Assembly (NCBI GenBank): GCA_964034945.1
Contig: OZ035960.1
Coordinates: 103,934,933 to 103,998,932 of the forward strand
Direction: 5' to 3'
Source: Chrysopilus asiliformis
Lineage: Eukaryota; Arthropoda; Insecta; Diptera; Rhagionidae
DNA length: 64,000 nt
Of the stretch, positions 10,870 through 20,455 are shown one piece after another. The position numbers and the translations under genes are program-made. Under the pieces are notes generated by a model that saw nothing but the letters and a program-made list of their open reading frames with translations, searched no databases and was not told the DNA's origin. Every line of letters begins with the position of its first letter. Position 1 is the first letter of the stretch.

Positions 10870-11118
10870 ATATGCACTGAACCATCATATTTGATTGTCA
10901 CAAATAAAGGATATCGCTTGATTGGCTCAGAGATTTTTCCGAATATTGACGCTTTTTCCCCAGACATTTTTGATATGTTGGATCAAAAGATTCATAACAC
11001 GAATTATGGATTAAATGAGCCAATGATGTCTATGTCAATCTTATATAATAATACAGTTTATTGTGATTTTAATGTAACGAAAGATTTTATAAAAACTAAT
11101 TTTAAATGTAATACCTAA
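10870..11118 (+). other. Unrecognised open frame of about 80 codons
   Basis: Open from 10870 to a TAA at 11116-11118, without an ATG near its start. It reads (T)EPSYLIVTNKGYRL..., then FPNIDAFSPDIFDMLDQ, and a C-terminal YCDFNVTKDFIKTNF. The composition is protein-like (few low-complexity runs), but no family is recognised. It could be the last exon of a gene or a decayed gene or element fragment. A possible acceptor TTAAATTTTCAG lies upstream at about 10733-10744, but the intervening sequence is not open in this frame. Confidence 0.25.
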
Positions 11119-11334
11119 TATTTAATTAAGTAATAATGTAATCAGATGGTCTTATATTCCTGTTGATTCTTAATAATCGCTTAAAATTCCGCTTAGAGAA
11201 AAGCGGATATGATGAAAATCTATGTTTAACAGACAGTTCGAGTTATGTAATCAATCTGTCAAAACTCTACTCTAATTTTTCTTAAAAAACAATTCATCAA
11301 AAAGCGACAGATTTCTATTATAATTCTCATCTGA

Positions 11335-11800
11335 AAACCCCAAGCGCAAAGGCGACGACACCTTGGGGCGTGTAATTGTAGTTGTAAATGCATTCGACAT
11401 TCTCAAAGGGGTTTTTCGTCTCCCCCCGTCGCGGAAACCATAAAATTCGCCCTTCCCCTTATTAACTTTGTCGGGTGTGAGCATTGCACTCGATTGCAGT
11501 GTTGCCGTTTTCCCACAACTACTGCTCCGATAATGTGCACTTCGCCAATTTTTTCCAGAATTGAATCGAATTCCGTCTCCACCTCTCAGTCGACAGTCAA
11601 CAGCAGGTTTTCTGTCGAAATGTGAAAATGTGCTCTGGCTTGCGCAGCGAGGAGGTGTTTTGGTTATGCGAATGTTGTGTGAGTCAGAGGTTAGGCCACT
11701 GACTGGACTTGGAGCGGCAAGAGTCGTACAAAGAATGAATGACGACAACAGTTTGTGCCTACCTTTACTTCGATTCAAGCGAAAACGGCCCAAACTGTGT
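11335..11800 (+). promoter_or_regulatory. GC-richer block, candidate alternative promoter/first exon
   Basis: An island of higher GC content in AT-rich surroundings. TCTCAGTC at 11585-11592 fits the fly initiator TCAGTY, and a GTGAGT donor follows at about 11679, giving a possible non-coding exon of about 90 nt on the plus strand. A 186-codon minus-strand frame across the block lacks an ATG and has arginine/serine-rich low-similarity content, so it is not called as a gene. The function is inferred from composition and these two motifs only. Confidence 0.25.
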
Positions 11801-12476
11801 CTCTTCTTACCTGGAAATTTCTTTCTCTCCACGGTTTAGTTTTTTCTTATTTTCTTTTGTTTTGGTATTCTCTTTTGCTTCGACATGTCGAAACATGAAT
11901 CGGAATTTTCGTAGACCGCCAATTGACGTTCAGTTGCGTGGAAAATACCTTTTCCGGGTATTTTTTTTTTCACCACTACTCGGGAAACTGTTGTTGACTG
12001 CCCACACCCGGATTTTTTCTTTTTTCTATCTTTTTGACTTTACTTGGACTGCTAGGGGTTTTTGAAATGGTAGACTTTCGATTCTTTGAAAGAAAATGAA
12101 CGGTTCTGGCTTAATTTCCTAAAATTTGCTTTGTTTGTAAGTCACTTTGAAAGGGTTTCCTTTCTAGGAGTCGACTGGTTACATAAGACGCATAAGCGAA
12201 AATTGCCAATTTGTTTTTTATATTTTTGCTTCGCGAAAATCTTATCTGTTACCAATTTTTGAAGATATGTAAGCTGGCAACACGAAAACATACCGAAAAT
12301 TTGATCACATTTCTTTGTGCCCACAAGCAATATTGCTTAAATCCATTTTCATTGTAAGCCAATATATCTGCATTTGAAACTGCAAAAACAATATTTCAGT
12401 TTCACGTGGAAATCAATTTAAGTGGTTATTATTTACTCACAAATTTGCTTCCCCTTCCCCTCTTTGATTTTTCTAA

Positions 12477-12873
12477 GGGCCCATTTACACATTCGATTTT
12501 GGACGAATGGAAATCGAATCGAAATTGAATCGTTTACACATTCCAATCATTGACGCATATTCAATTTAGGCTGTATGGAACTCTCATCCAAAAACGTTTT
12601 AAATAAATTTAATTAGATCCATAGACTTGTCTACTTGTGTAAAAAGAGAAAACATAACTTAAAAATAAACAATTCAAATAAAAAATAAATAATCAAATCA
12701 TTGCGCAGCTCATTTTCTAGCACGGAAGACGCCATTTTTCATGTATCAGCTGTCATTTTGGCCGTATGATATAGGAATCGAATTGTCATTCGTCTTCGCA
12801 TTTACACAGTTGATTTCCATTCGTTGACTCGTTCCATTTCCATGCGAACGAAATTGAATGTGTAAACGGCGCC
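12477..12873. mobile_element. MITE, PIF/Harbinger type, with TAA duplication
   Basis: The left end GGGCCCATTTACACATTC pairs with the right end (GGCGCCGTTTACACATTC on the other strand), and similarity continues into GGACGAATGG/CGCATGG. TAA is present on both sides (12474-12476 and 12874-12876). GGSCC-type ends with TWA duplications are typical of Harbinger MITEs. Length 397 bp; no coding. Confidence 0.8.
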
Positions 12874-12949
12874 TAACTTTCCTCTCGAGCAAACATTTTT
12901 GGATAAAAAGCTTAAAAATAGTTTCTATCACAACCGTTTACGCCAAATG

Positions 12950-15060
12950 TGGCTCGTAATCAGCGACCCTGAAAGCCCCCTTATGGAATTTTCCCGGAAA
13001 AAACGGAAAAGGTTATTTTCGTTATCCTTACAGGACCTTTCGTTTTAAATTTGGAAATTCTAACACCGGATTCGTGGTCAGCGACCGCGAAAACTCCCTA
13101 GTGCCAATTTTTCCCGGGGAAAACGGAGAAAATGTTATTTTCGTTATCCTTACAGGACCTTGCGTTTTGTATTTTGAAGTTCTAACACCAGATTCGTAAT
13201 CCGCGTCCCCGAAAACCCCCTAATGCAACTTTTCTTTATCCTTACAGGACCTTTTGTTAGGATTTTTGAAATTTTAACACCGGATTCGTGATCAGCGACC
13301 CAGAAATCCCCGTGTGACACTTTTCAGCATCATAATGAGCAGAATTCATGGCGAAAATTAAGGTTTTAAAACACCCAAACCTTCTTAACCCCCCGTTTAC
13401 CCCCTTAGCGCTAAAATTTCGAAAAACCCCGCCTTAGTGAGCGCCAACGTGATAGATGGGACATACTGTGAAAATTTCAAGTTTCTAGCTTCAGGGGTTT
13501 GGGCTGGGCGTTGATGAGTCACTCTGTCAATCAGTCAGTCAGTGAACCAGTCAGTCAGTCAGTCAGTCAATCAGTCAGTGAATCAGTCAGTCAGTCAGTC
13601 AATCAGTCAGTGAATCAGTCAGTCAATCAGTCAGTCAATCAGTCAGTCAATCAGTCAGTCAATCAGTCAGTCAATCAGTCAGTCAATCAGTCAGTCAATC
13701 AGTCAGTCAATCAGTCAGTCAATCAGTCAGTCATTCAGTCAATCGGTCAGTCAGTCAGTCAGTCAGTCAATCAGTCAGTCAATCAGTCAGTCAATCAGTC
13801 AGTCAATCAGTCAGTCAATCAGTCAGTCAATCAGTCAGTCAATCAGTCAGTCAGTGAACCAGTCAGTCAGTCAGTCAGTCAATCAGTCAGTGAATCAGTC
13901 AGTCAATCAGTCAGTCAATCAGTCAGTCAATCAGTCAGTCATTCAGTCAATCGGTCAGTCAGTCAGTCAGTCAGTCAATCAGTCAGTCAATCAGTCAGTC
14001 AATCAGTCAGTCAATCAGTCAGTCAATCAGTCAGTCAATCAGTCAGTCAATCAATCAGTCAATCAGTCAGTCATTCAGTCAATCGGTCAGTCAGTCAGTC
14101 AGTCAGTCAATCAGTCAGTCAATCAGTCAGTCAATCAGTCAGTCAATCAGTCAGTCAATCAGTCAGTCAATCAGTCAGTCAATCAGTCAATCAGTCAGTC
14201 AATCAGTCAGTCAATCAGTCAGTCAATCAGTCAGTCAATCAGTCAGTCAATCAGTCAGTCAATCAGTCAGTCAATCAGTCAGTCAATCAGTCAGTCAATC
14301 AGTCAGTCAATCAGTCAGTCATTCAGTCAATCGGTCAGTCAGTCAGTCAGTCAGTCAGTCAATCAGTCAGTCAATCAGTCAGTCAATCAGTCAGTCAATC
14401 AGTCAGTCAATCAGTCAGTCATTCAGTCAATCGGTCAGTCAGTCAGTCAGTCAGTCAATCAGTCAGTCAATCAGTCAGTCAATCAGTCAGTCAATCAGTC
14501 AGTCAATCAGTCAGTCAATCAGTCAGTCAATCAATCAGTCAATCAGTCAGTCATTCAGTCAATCGGTCAGTCAGTCAGTCAGTCAGTCAATCAGTCAGTC
14601 AATCAGTCAGTCAATCAGTCAGTCAATCAGTCAGTCAATCAGTCAGTCAATCAGTCAGTCAATCAGTCAATCAGTCAGTCAATCAGTCAGTCAATCAGTC
14701 AGTCAATCAGTCAGTCAATCAGTCAGTCAATCAGTCAGTCAATCAGTCAGTCAATCAGTCAGTCAATCAGTCAGTCAATCAGTCAGTCAATCAGTCAGTC
14801 ATTCAGTCAATCGGTCAGTCAGTCAGTCAGTCAGTCAGTCAATCAGTCAGTCAATCAGTCAGTCAATCAGTCAGTCAATCAGTCAGTCAATCAGTCAGTC
14901 AATCAGTCAGTCAATCAGTCAATCAGTCAGTCAATCAGTCAGTCAATCAGTCAGTCAATCAGTCAGTCAATCAGTCAGTCAATCAGTCAGTCAATCAGTC
15001 AGTCAATCAGTCAGTCAATCAATCAGTCAGCCAGGGGATTGTAGCTTTTCTTATGTTTAG
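12950..15060 (+). repeat. G3 repeat copy with tandem modules and giant satellite
   Basis: Two full and one shortened tandem module (about 122 bp; landmarks TTATCCTTACAGGACCTT at 13022, 13144 and 13236, and CAGCGACC) lead into a unique part (CTTAGTGAGCGCC...TTCAGGGGTTTGGGCTGGGCGTTGATGA). This is followed by the satellite and then by the terminal module CCAGGGGATTGTAGCTTTTC at 15031. A second copy at 44276-44655 shares everything except the satellite. No protein is encoded. It is likely another non-autonomous rolling-circle or similar element; class not proven. Confidence 0.7.
13521..15030 (+). repeat. (AGTCAATC)n satellite with 480-bp higher-order repeat
   Basis: About 1.5 kb of AGTC/AATC units, mainly the 8-mer AGTCAATC, with marker variants TCATTCAGTCAATCGGTCAG at 13730, 13939, 14071, 14319, 14419, 14551 and 14799. 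Marker spacings 132, 248 and 100 bp recur, and 13921-14400 appears identical to 14401-14880 over most of its length. Long open frames (Q-S-V-N repeats) in all plus frames are a by-product. Confidence 0.95.
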
Positions 15061-16827
15061 TTTCACTTTTCGCCACAAATATTTGAAGCAGAATACCAAA
15101 TCTTTTAAATTCCTTTTCAGTTAAAAGGCTAAAAGGTGTTTTTCAATATTTAAAGTAGAATCGAGGGGTGATTTATTTTCAATTTTATTTTCCCCCTTTT
15201 TATATACATATATATTAATATATTATTACCTTTTGTTTTCTCATTTCAGGAAATTTGTAAATATGTGAGGAACGACAAGAGTCTTATTTGATCGGCAATT
15301 AACGGACATTCACGCCACAAGGTTTTTGACGAAAAGAAAGGAGAAGTGCATTAAAATTCCAATCAATAATCAGCAAAAGTAATGTGGAAAATAAGTGTCC
15401 AAAAAATGGATTCCCGTATCTTTAATGCCAACAATGCTATTTTTTGACCATAAAAAATAGTAAAAATTAACGTGATTTATCATAAAATACTTTTAAGAAA
15501 ATAAAGAATTTTTTTTTGAAAATAACAAAATTTGATCAACTAGAATTTCATTACCAGGGGATTTTCAATCAAAAGTCATTGCGTTGAAATCGGATCGCGT
15601 CAACTTTCAGTATTTTGATAGAAAAATAAATTTTGAACGCGAAATTGTTCGTGTTGTAAATAAAAACGCCGTGAAAGTTATAGTTTTTTGATGAAAATTG
15701 GGGATGCAGGTTTAACAGGTCACGAAGAGAAACAAAAATAAATGCTTAAATCAGACATTGAAATGCAAGAAAAGTCATCAATGAAAATTTCTTCCTGAAA
15801 AACACAGAAAAAAAATCATTAATGGAAATGGCAGCTACCGCTTAAATATCACAAATTTATGAATAATACGTCAAATATTTAACAAACAAACTTATATAAA
15901 TATTTAACATATGAAACGGTATTAACAATTATATATTTTAGTGTAGGATATTTTCTAAATTTAACCATAAATCAATAAAAAAAAAGATAAAAATAAATTT
16001 CCTCTTTGCCTTTTGATGCCTATTTGTGCGTGTAAACTTTAATGTTTAATAAATTTAAAAATCATCTGAAAACAGTGGTAATAAAAGTCTGCACAAATTT
16101 ATGTAAAAGAAACAAAAAAAAGTCGTCTGTTGCTGTGAAAAATCCTCTAAAAATTAAAAATAATAAAAAAAATATCCATTAATTTCATTGATAAAAAAAT
16201 TTAGTAAAATATAAATAAAATCTAATTGTCATTTCGATCTTCTTTTATAAAATTCATCATAAATGTCTATGCTCGTGTTTTGACGTGTGAATGTGTTTTT
16301 TTTATGTTGTCTTGTATGTTTTGTGAGAGATCCTTTTTTCATTTGGTCAACAAATTTATTAAATTTCGTTTTGTTTCGGTGAAATCTTAAGCTGCTATTA
16401 AATAGTATTTTTTCTCATAATAAATAATTATAATAAAATTAAAGAATAAAAGTAATATAAAAAAGCGCGCTAAGCACGCTAATACCGTGATAAAATACTA
16501 AAAAAAAATTAAAGAAAAATTAACCAAACATTCGATTAAGAAATTGTATTTAAAAAACCCAGGAAAAGCTCAACAAATTATCATGATTTGATAACAAAAA
16601 CACTGCAAGAAGAAGAAATACTAATTGACGCGATATTTAAATAATTTAGAGGGAAATACGAGGACAGAAAAAAATTTTATTGATTTTTTTAAACAAAACC
16701 AAGTGAGATCAATTTTTAAATTAGTTTTTTTTTTGTGCAACTAGAGTTGAAGAGAATTGAAGCAACTTTGAATTTTTTTTAAGGCTTTGAAAGCTGGAAG
16801 TGTCATATAAATACACAATTTGACAAA
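15061..16827 (+). other. Leader/intron region before the coding exon
   Basis: A strong acceptor (TTTTGTTTTCTCATTTCAG) ends at 15249 and could start an exon at 15250. Closer acceptor candidates are at about 16743-16747 (GTGCAACTAG) and 16783 (TTTTTTTTAAG). The stretch has many short ATG frames, so most of it is unlikely to be leader. No repeats with defined ends are seen. Confidence 0.3.
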
Positions 16828-16880
16828 ATGCAGCGACGCGAAGGCAGAGAATCACGGGAGAACCGTGACAGACAAACTGG
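16828..16880 (+). CDS. Short first coding exon of an unidentified gene
   Basis: An ATG in good fly context (GACAAAATGC) opens 17 codons plus two bases, MQRREGRESRENRDRQTG, followed at once by a consensus donor GTGAGT (16881). The exon is GC-rich compared with its surroundings and has arginine/glutamate-rich, non-repetitive content. No downstream exon in matching phase (two bases carried over) could be confirmed in the remaining 47 kb. Genes with a tiny first coding exon and an enormous first intron are common in flies. No family is recognised, because the tail is too short and basic. The alternative is chance: a 53-nt frame with a donor is not rare, but the start context and the composition shift favour a real exon. 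Confidence 0.4.
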
Positions 16881-16886
16881 GTGAGT

Positions 16887-17535
16887 TTTTTTTACATTTT
16901 TGTTGCATTTTTTATTAAGTTTCTAACAAAAATGTATTTCAAAAAAGGCCCCTGTGAAAAACGTTTTCAAAAATTAAAAAAACAAAAACCTGCAACAAAT
17001 TTTAAAAAATCATGAAAAAATCTCCATTTGTCGCCGTTAAAAATTAGAGGAAAAGATTTTCTTTGTGTCAAAAATCATGATTTTAATATAACTCTTCCAT
17101 ACATTTCAATTAGATCGTTTCTTTCTACCTCGCTATTGCCAAATCTGGGAGTTATTCTTATAAAAAAAATTGTCGTAATCATTTTTTTCGTGTAACTCAT
17201 TCCCAAAATTATGGCACGCTGTGAAACTTAAATTTAGTGTCGAAGAATAAAATTCGCGGAATAAAGTTTCAGGTGCAAACGACGCGATACAAATTTTGAG
17301 GCGATACACTGGCGTGGTTTAAGAGAAATTTCCGGGATTCCATGAATACCCCTAATTTTAAAGACATTTCCTAAAAGCCTTACGAGAAGGTATTTCTCTA
17401 CATAACGAAATGGACAATATTTTGCTCCTATCTCGAAGAAAATGCACAGGTCTGACATTTTCTCGGGAGCTGTTAGTTGTGGTAAGAATCAGATAAACAA
17501 TAAACATCAATGGAAGTAGTTAAAAAATATAAAAA
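16887..17535. other. Intron-like sequence, nothing recognised
   Basis: AT-rich with no supported frame or repeat end; a 74-codon minus frame at 17234-17458 matches nothing known. Confidence 0.4.
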
Positions 17536-17539
17536 AAAC

Positions 17540-18765
17540 TATGATGGCCAGGGGCCAATCATCAAATACTCTATGAAAAAAGACAAAATGTTTATTTAAA
17601 ATAATCCATTTGTATAGGAGAGGGAAAGGAGTGATCCAACTGGATTTTGATGTATGGAACGGTTATGTAAAATCATATTCTAAACCGATTTTGCCCTAAC
17701 AAATTTTCAATACCACTCACCGTTTTCGAGAAAACAGAAAAAATCAATAAATTTGTATGGGAGAGGGGGAAGGAGTGGTCAAACTGGATTCTGATGTAAA
17801 GTTAAGTTATGTAAAATCATATTCTAAACATATTTCGTCTTTAAATTTTTGCGAAAACTGTGCATCGTTTCGAGAAAACAGGAAAAAAGTATTTTATTTG
17901 TATGGGGAAGGGGGAAGCAGTGGTCCGGTTGGATTTTGATGTATGGCTGAGTTATGTAAAATCATATTCTAAACACATTTTATCTCTATAAATTTTTCAA
18001 TATGACTCACCGTTTTTGAGAGAATTGAGGGAATGTTCCGATTTCGCCCGTCCAAGAACTTAGCGGAGCAATTTACGAGAAACTTAATTGTACAAAATTT
18101 CATGTTTCTAGTTCAATCCTTTGTTTTAGTGTTCACGGACGGACAGACAGACGGATGGACAGACGGACAGAGAGACGGACAGACAGACGGACAGACAGAC
18201 GGACAGACAGACGGACAGACAGGCGGACAGACAGACGGACAGACAGACGGACAGACAGACGGACAGACAGACGGACAGACAGACAGACAGACGGACAGAC
18301 AGACGGACAGACAGACGGACAGACAGACGGACAGACAGACGGACAGACAGACGGACAGACAGACAGACGGACAGACAGACGGACAGACAGACGGACAGAC
18401 AGACGGACAGACAGACGGACAGACAGACGGACAGACAGACGGACAGACAGACGGACAGACAGACGGACAGACAGACGGACAGACAGACGGACAGACAGAC
18501 GGACAGACAGACGGACAGACAGACGGACAGACAGACGGACAGACAGACGGACAGACAGACGGACAGACAGACGGACAGACAGACGGACGGACAGACGGAC
18601 GGACAGATGGATAGACAGAACGACATACAGACGGATGGATATGCGAAAATCAAAATCTTTTGTCATCCCTAATACCCTGGTGTAGTTAATTTTTGTGTCC
18701 GATGATTGGTTAGATGCGTTACAAACGGTATACTAAATCTAATAGACTCCTATATGATATAACAT
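17540..18765 (+). repeat. G1 repeat, full-length-looking copy
   Basis: Begins with the terminal module (GATGGCCAGGGGCCAATCATC). It then carries three tandem copies of a roughly 143-bp module (starting near 17615, 17754 and 17899: TGTATGGG(A)GAGGGGGAAGG, TGTAAAATCATATTCTAAAC, CACCGTTTTCGAGA). A block ending GTGTTCACGGAC follows, then a (GACAGACG)n satellite (18136-18618). It closes with GCGAAAATCAAAATCTTTTG and CGTTACAAACGGTATACTAAATC. This is the most complete member in the window and serves as the reference for the other G1 copies. Confidence 0.75.
18136..18618 (+). repeat. (GACAGACG)n satellite core of a G1 copy
   Basis: About 480 bp of an 8-bp unit with a few GACAGACA interruptions (18280-18296 and 18356-18366). 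All six frames are open or nearly so; the resulting T-D-G-Q and S-V-C-L proteins are artefacts. Confidence 0.95.
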
Positions 18766-18769
18766 ATAA

Positions 18770-20004
18770 TATAAACGTTACTCTCGCAATAGCAAGTGCA
18801 TCACAAAAAAAGTCTCTCTAAGGTAGCGTCAAGTCTATACAATTCAAGTCTATACCAAGTTTAATTTTCCGATCTTTATAAATTCCACCTTGATAACCGA
18901 TTCCAATAATACAAAGAGGACCTTAAATATGTTTTTCTCTAATTTCGAGGTAATTAAAATACTAATAAAATCATAAAAATATAGAAAAATGTCAATTTCG
19001 ATCAAGAACCCAGACATAAATACCGACTCCAAATTACAATAACAATAGGAGTGTTTATCCACGCGCCTCATGCCACTATTTCCAGTATATTTCAATATTA
19101 AAGAAGAAAATAAATGAAAACGTCTTTCCGAGATGGGAACTGGGAAGGAGAGATGAAGCTGAATTGTGATGATCGTCATTAATATTGTAATAATCTTTTG
19201 TTATTCGGTTGGTTCATATGAGATAAAAATATTACGTGGCTAAGCGCAATTCAGTCGCGTTTAACCGTTTTATTGTTATGTTTTTGCATATTGCAAGGTA
19301 AAAGTCACCAGAGATGAGATTCCAATATGCGATGCTAAAATCATAATGAGAAAAATAAAATAAAATAAATGTTATTACGCGAATGGTTATTACTTACGGT
19401 GCATAAAATTTAATCATAAACTAAATGGTGCCATTAATAGGCGTTAAGTTTATTGGCTGTGTAAGGCAGTTCAATGAATTAAATCAATGTTTAACTGACA
19501 AGAGGGGCATGGAAAATGTCTACAAAGTCATTCACGGGCTCGAGTTGTTGCTGCAATGGATGTTACTGTAGCCAAGCAGTGAAACAAAGGATAACAATTG
19601 TCATTCCTCTGGTTATTTTATGTAAAATATAATATTTTTTACAGGCGAGGGGTAGCGAAGGAGCAAGGAGTAGGTGGGAGGGGGAAGGGGAGGTTGCAAA
19701 GAAAAATTTCCTTTTCTGAAAGTAGTTCTATCAGTATATCAAATTTCATTGAAATCAGTCAATTGGTTTATACGTGTTGCAGAAACCAAGATCCTTACGG
19801 TCAGAATGGAAATGATTTCTCCCTACTACTTTTCCCAAACCGGTTTACACGCTTTGCATGTATGCAGAAAGTTGCGGATGAGCCATGATTTCGAGTGCCA
19901 ACTTTTCCCTTCCATCTCCGCAGCCGTTTCTCCCGAAAATCGGCTTAAGGAAGCCCGAAAGTTGCCAAGTGTAATACCGCAGCAAGATAGAGAAAGGATA
20001 AGAT
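18770..20004. other. Intron-like sequence, nothing recognised
   Basis: No supported exon or element. Short overlapping frames at 18850-19179 (minus) and 19598-20006 (plus) match nothing known. Confidence 0.35.
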
Positions 20005-20455
20005 AAAAACATAAGAAAAGCTACAATTGCCAGGGGCCAATCGTTAAATACTCTAGACGAGGGGAGACAAAATTTTTATGAAAAAAATCCATATTTATGG
20101 GAGAGGGGGAAGGGGTGTCCGATTGGACTCTAAACACATTTCGTCGTTATAAATTTTTCGATATTATATATCGTTTACGAGAAAGCAGAAAAAAAGTATT
20201 CTACTTGTATTGGGGAGAGGGGAAGGGATGGTTCGATTTTTTCCTTTTAAGAACTTAACCTTCCTATTTACGAGAAACGCCACTGTATAAAATTTCAAGT
20301 TTCTAACTCAATTCTTTCGAAAGTTATGGTGTTCACGGACATACAAAAGGACAGACAGACGGAGAGACAGACAGACGGAGAGACAGATGGACACGCAGAC
20401 GGGCAGACAGACGGACAGGGTGGGAGGGAGGTAGGAAGGCAAATCTTTCAGAAAC
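20005..20455 (+). repeat. G1 repeat copy
   Basis: Terminal module (AAGAAAAGCTACAATTGCC, then AGGGGCCAATCG) at 20013-20045, a shortened 140-bp module, the TTTACGAGAAACGC block, and a degenerate GACA/GACG/GAGA tract at 20340-20430. The right end is lost. Confidence 0.65.

Noticed and set aside
11272..11832. 186-codon minus-strand frame
   Set aside because: No ATG, arginine/serine-rich content with no family resemblance, and explained by higher GC content with few stop codons. A donor-like CAGGTAAG on this strand at about 11812 was noted but no partner was found.
13521..15030. CRISPR-like regular repeat
   Set aside because: Simple 8-bp units without unique spacers in a eukaryotic genome.
13499..15124. 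541-codon and 396-codon Q-S-V-N / Q-S-I-S open frames
   Set aside because: They translate the AGTCAATC satellite; every plus frame is open because the unit contains no stop. No start context, domain or codon structure supports a protein.
18033..18685. Long T-D-G-Q, T-D-R-R and S-V-C-L/S-V-R-L frames on both strands
   Set aside because: By-products of the GACAGACG satellite in the G1 element; frames open on both strands at once.
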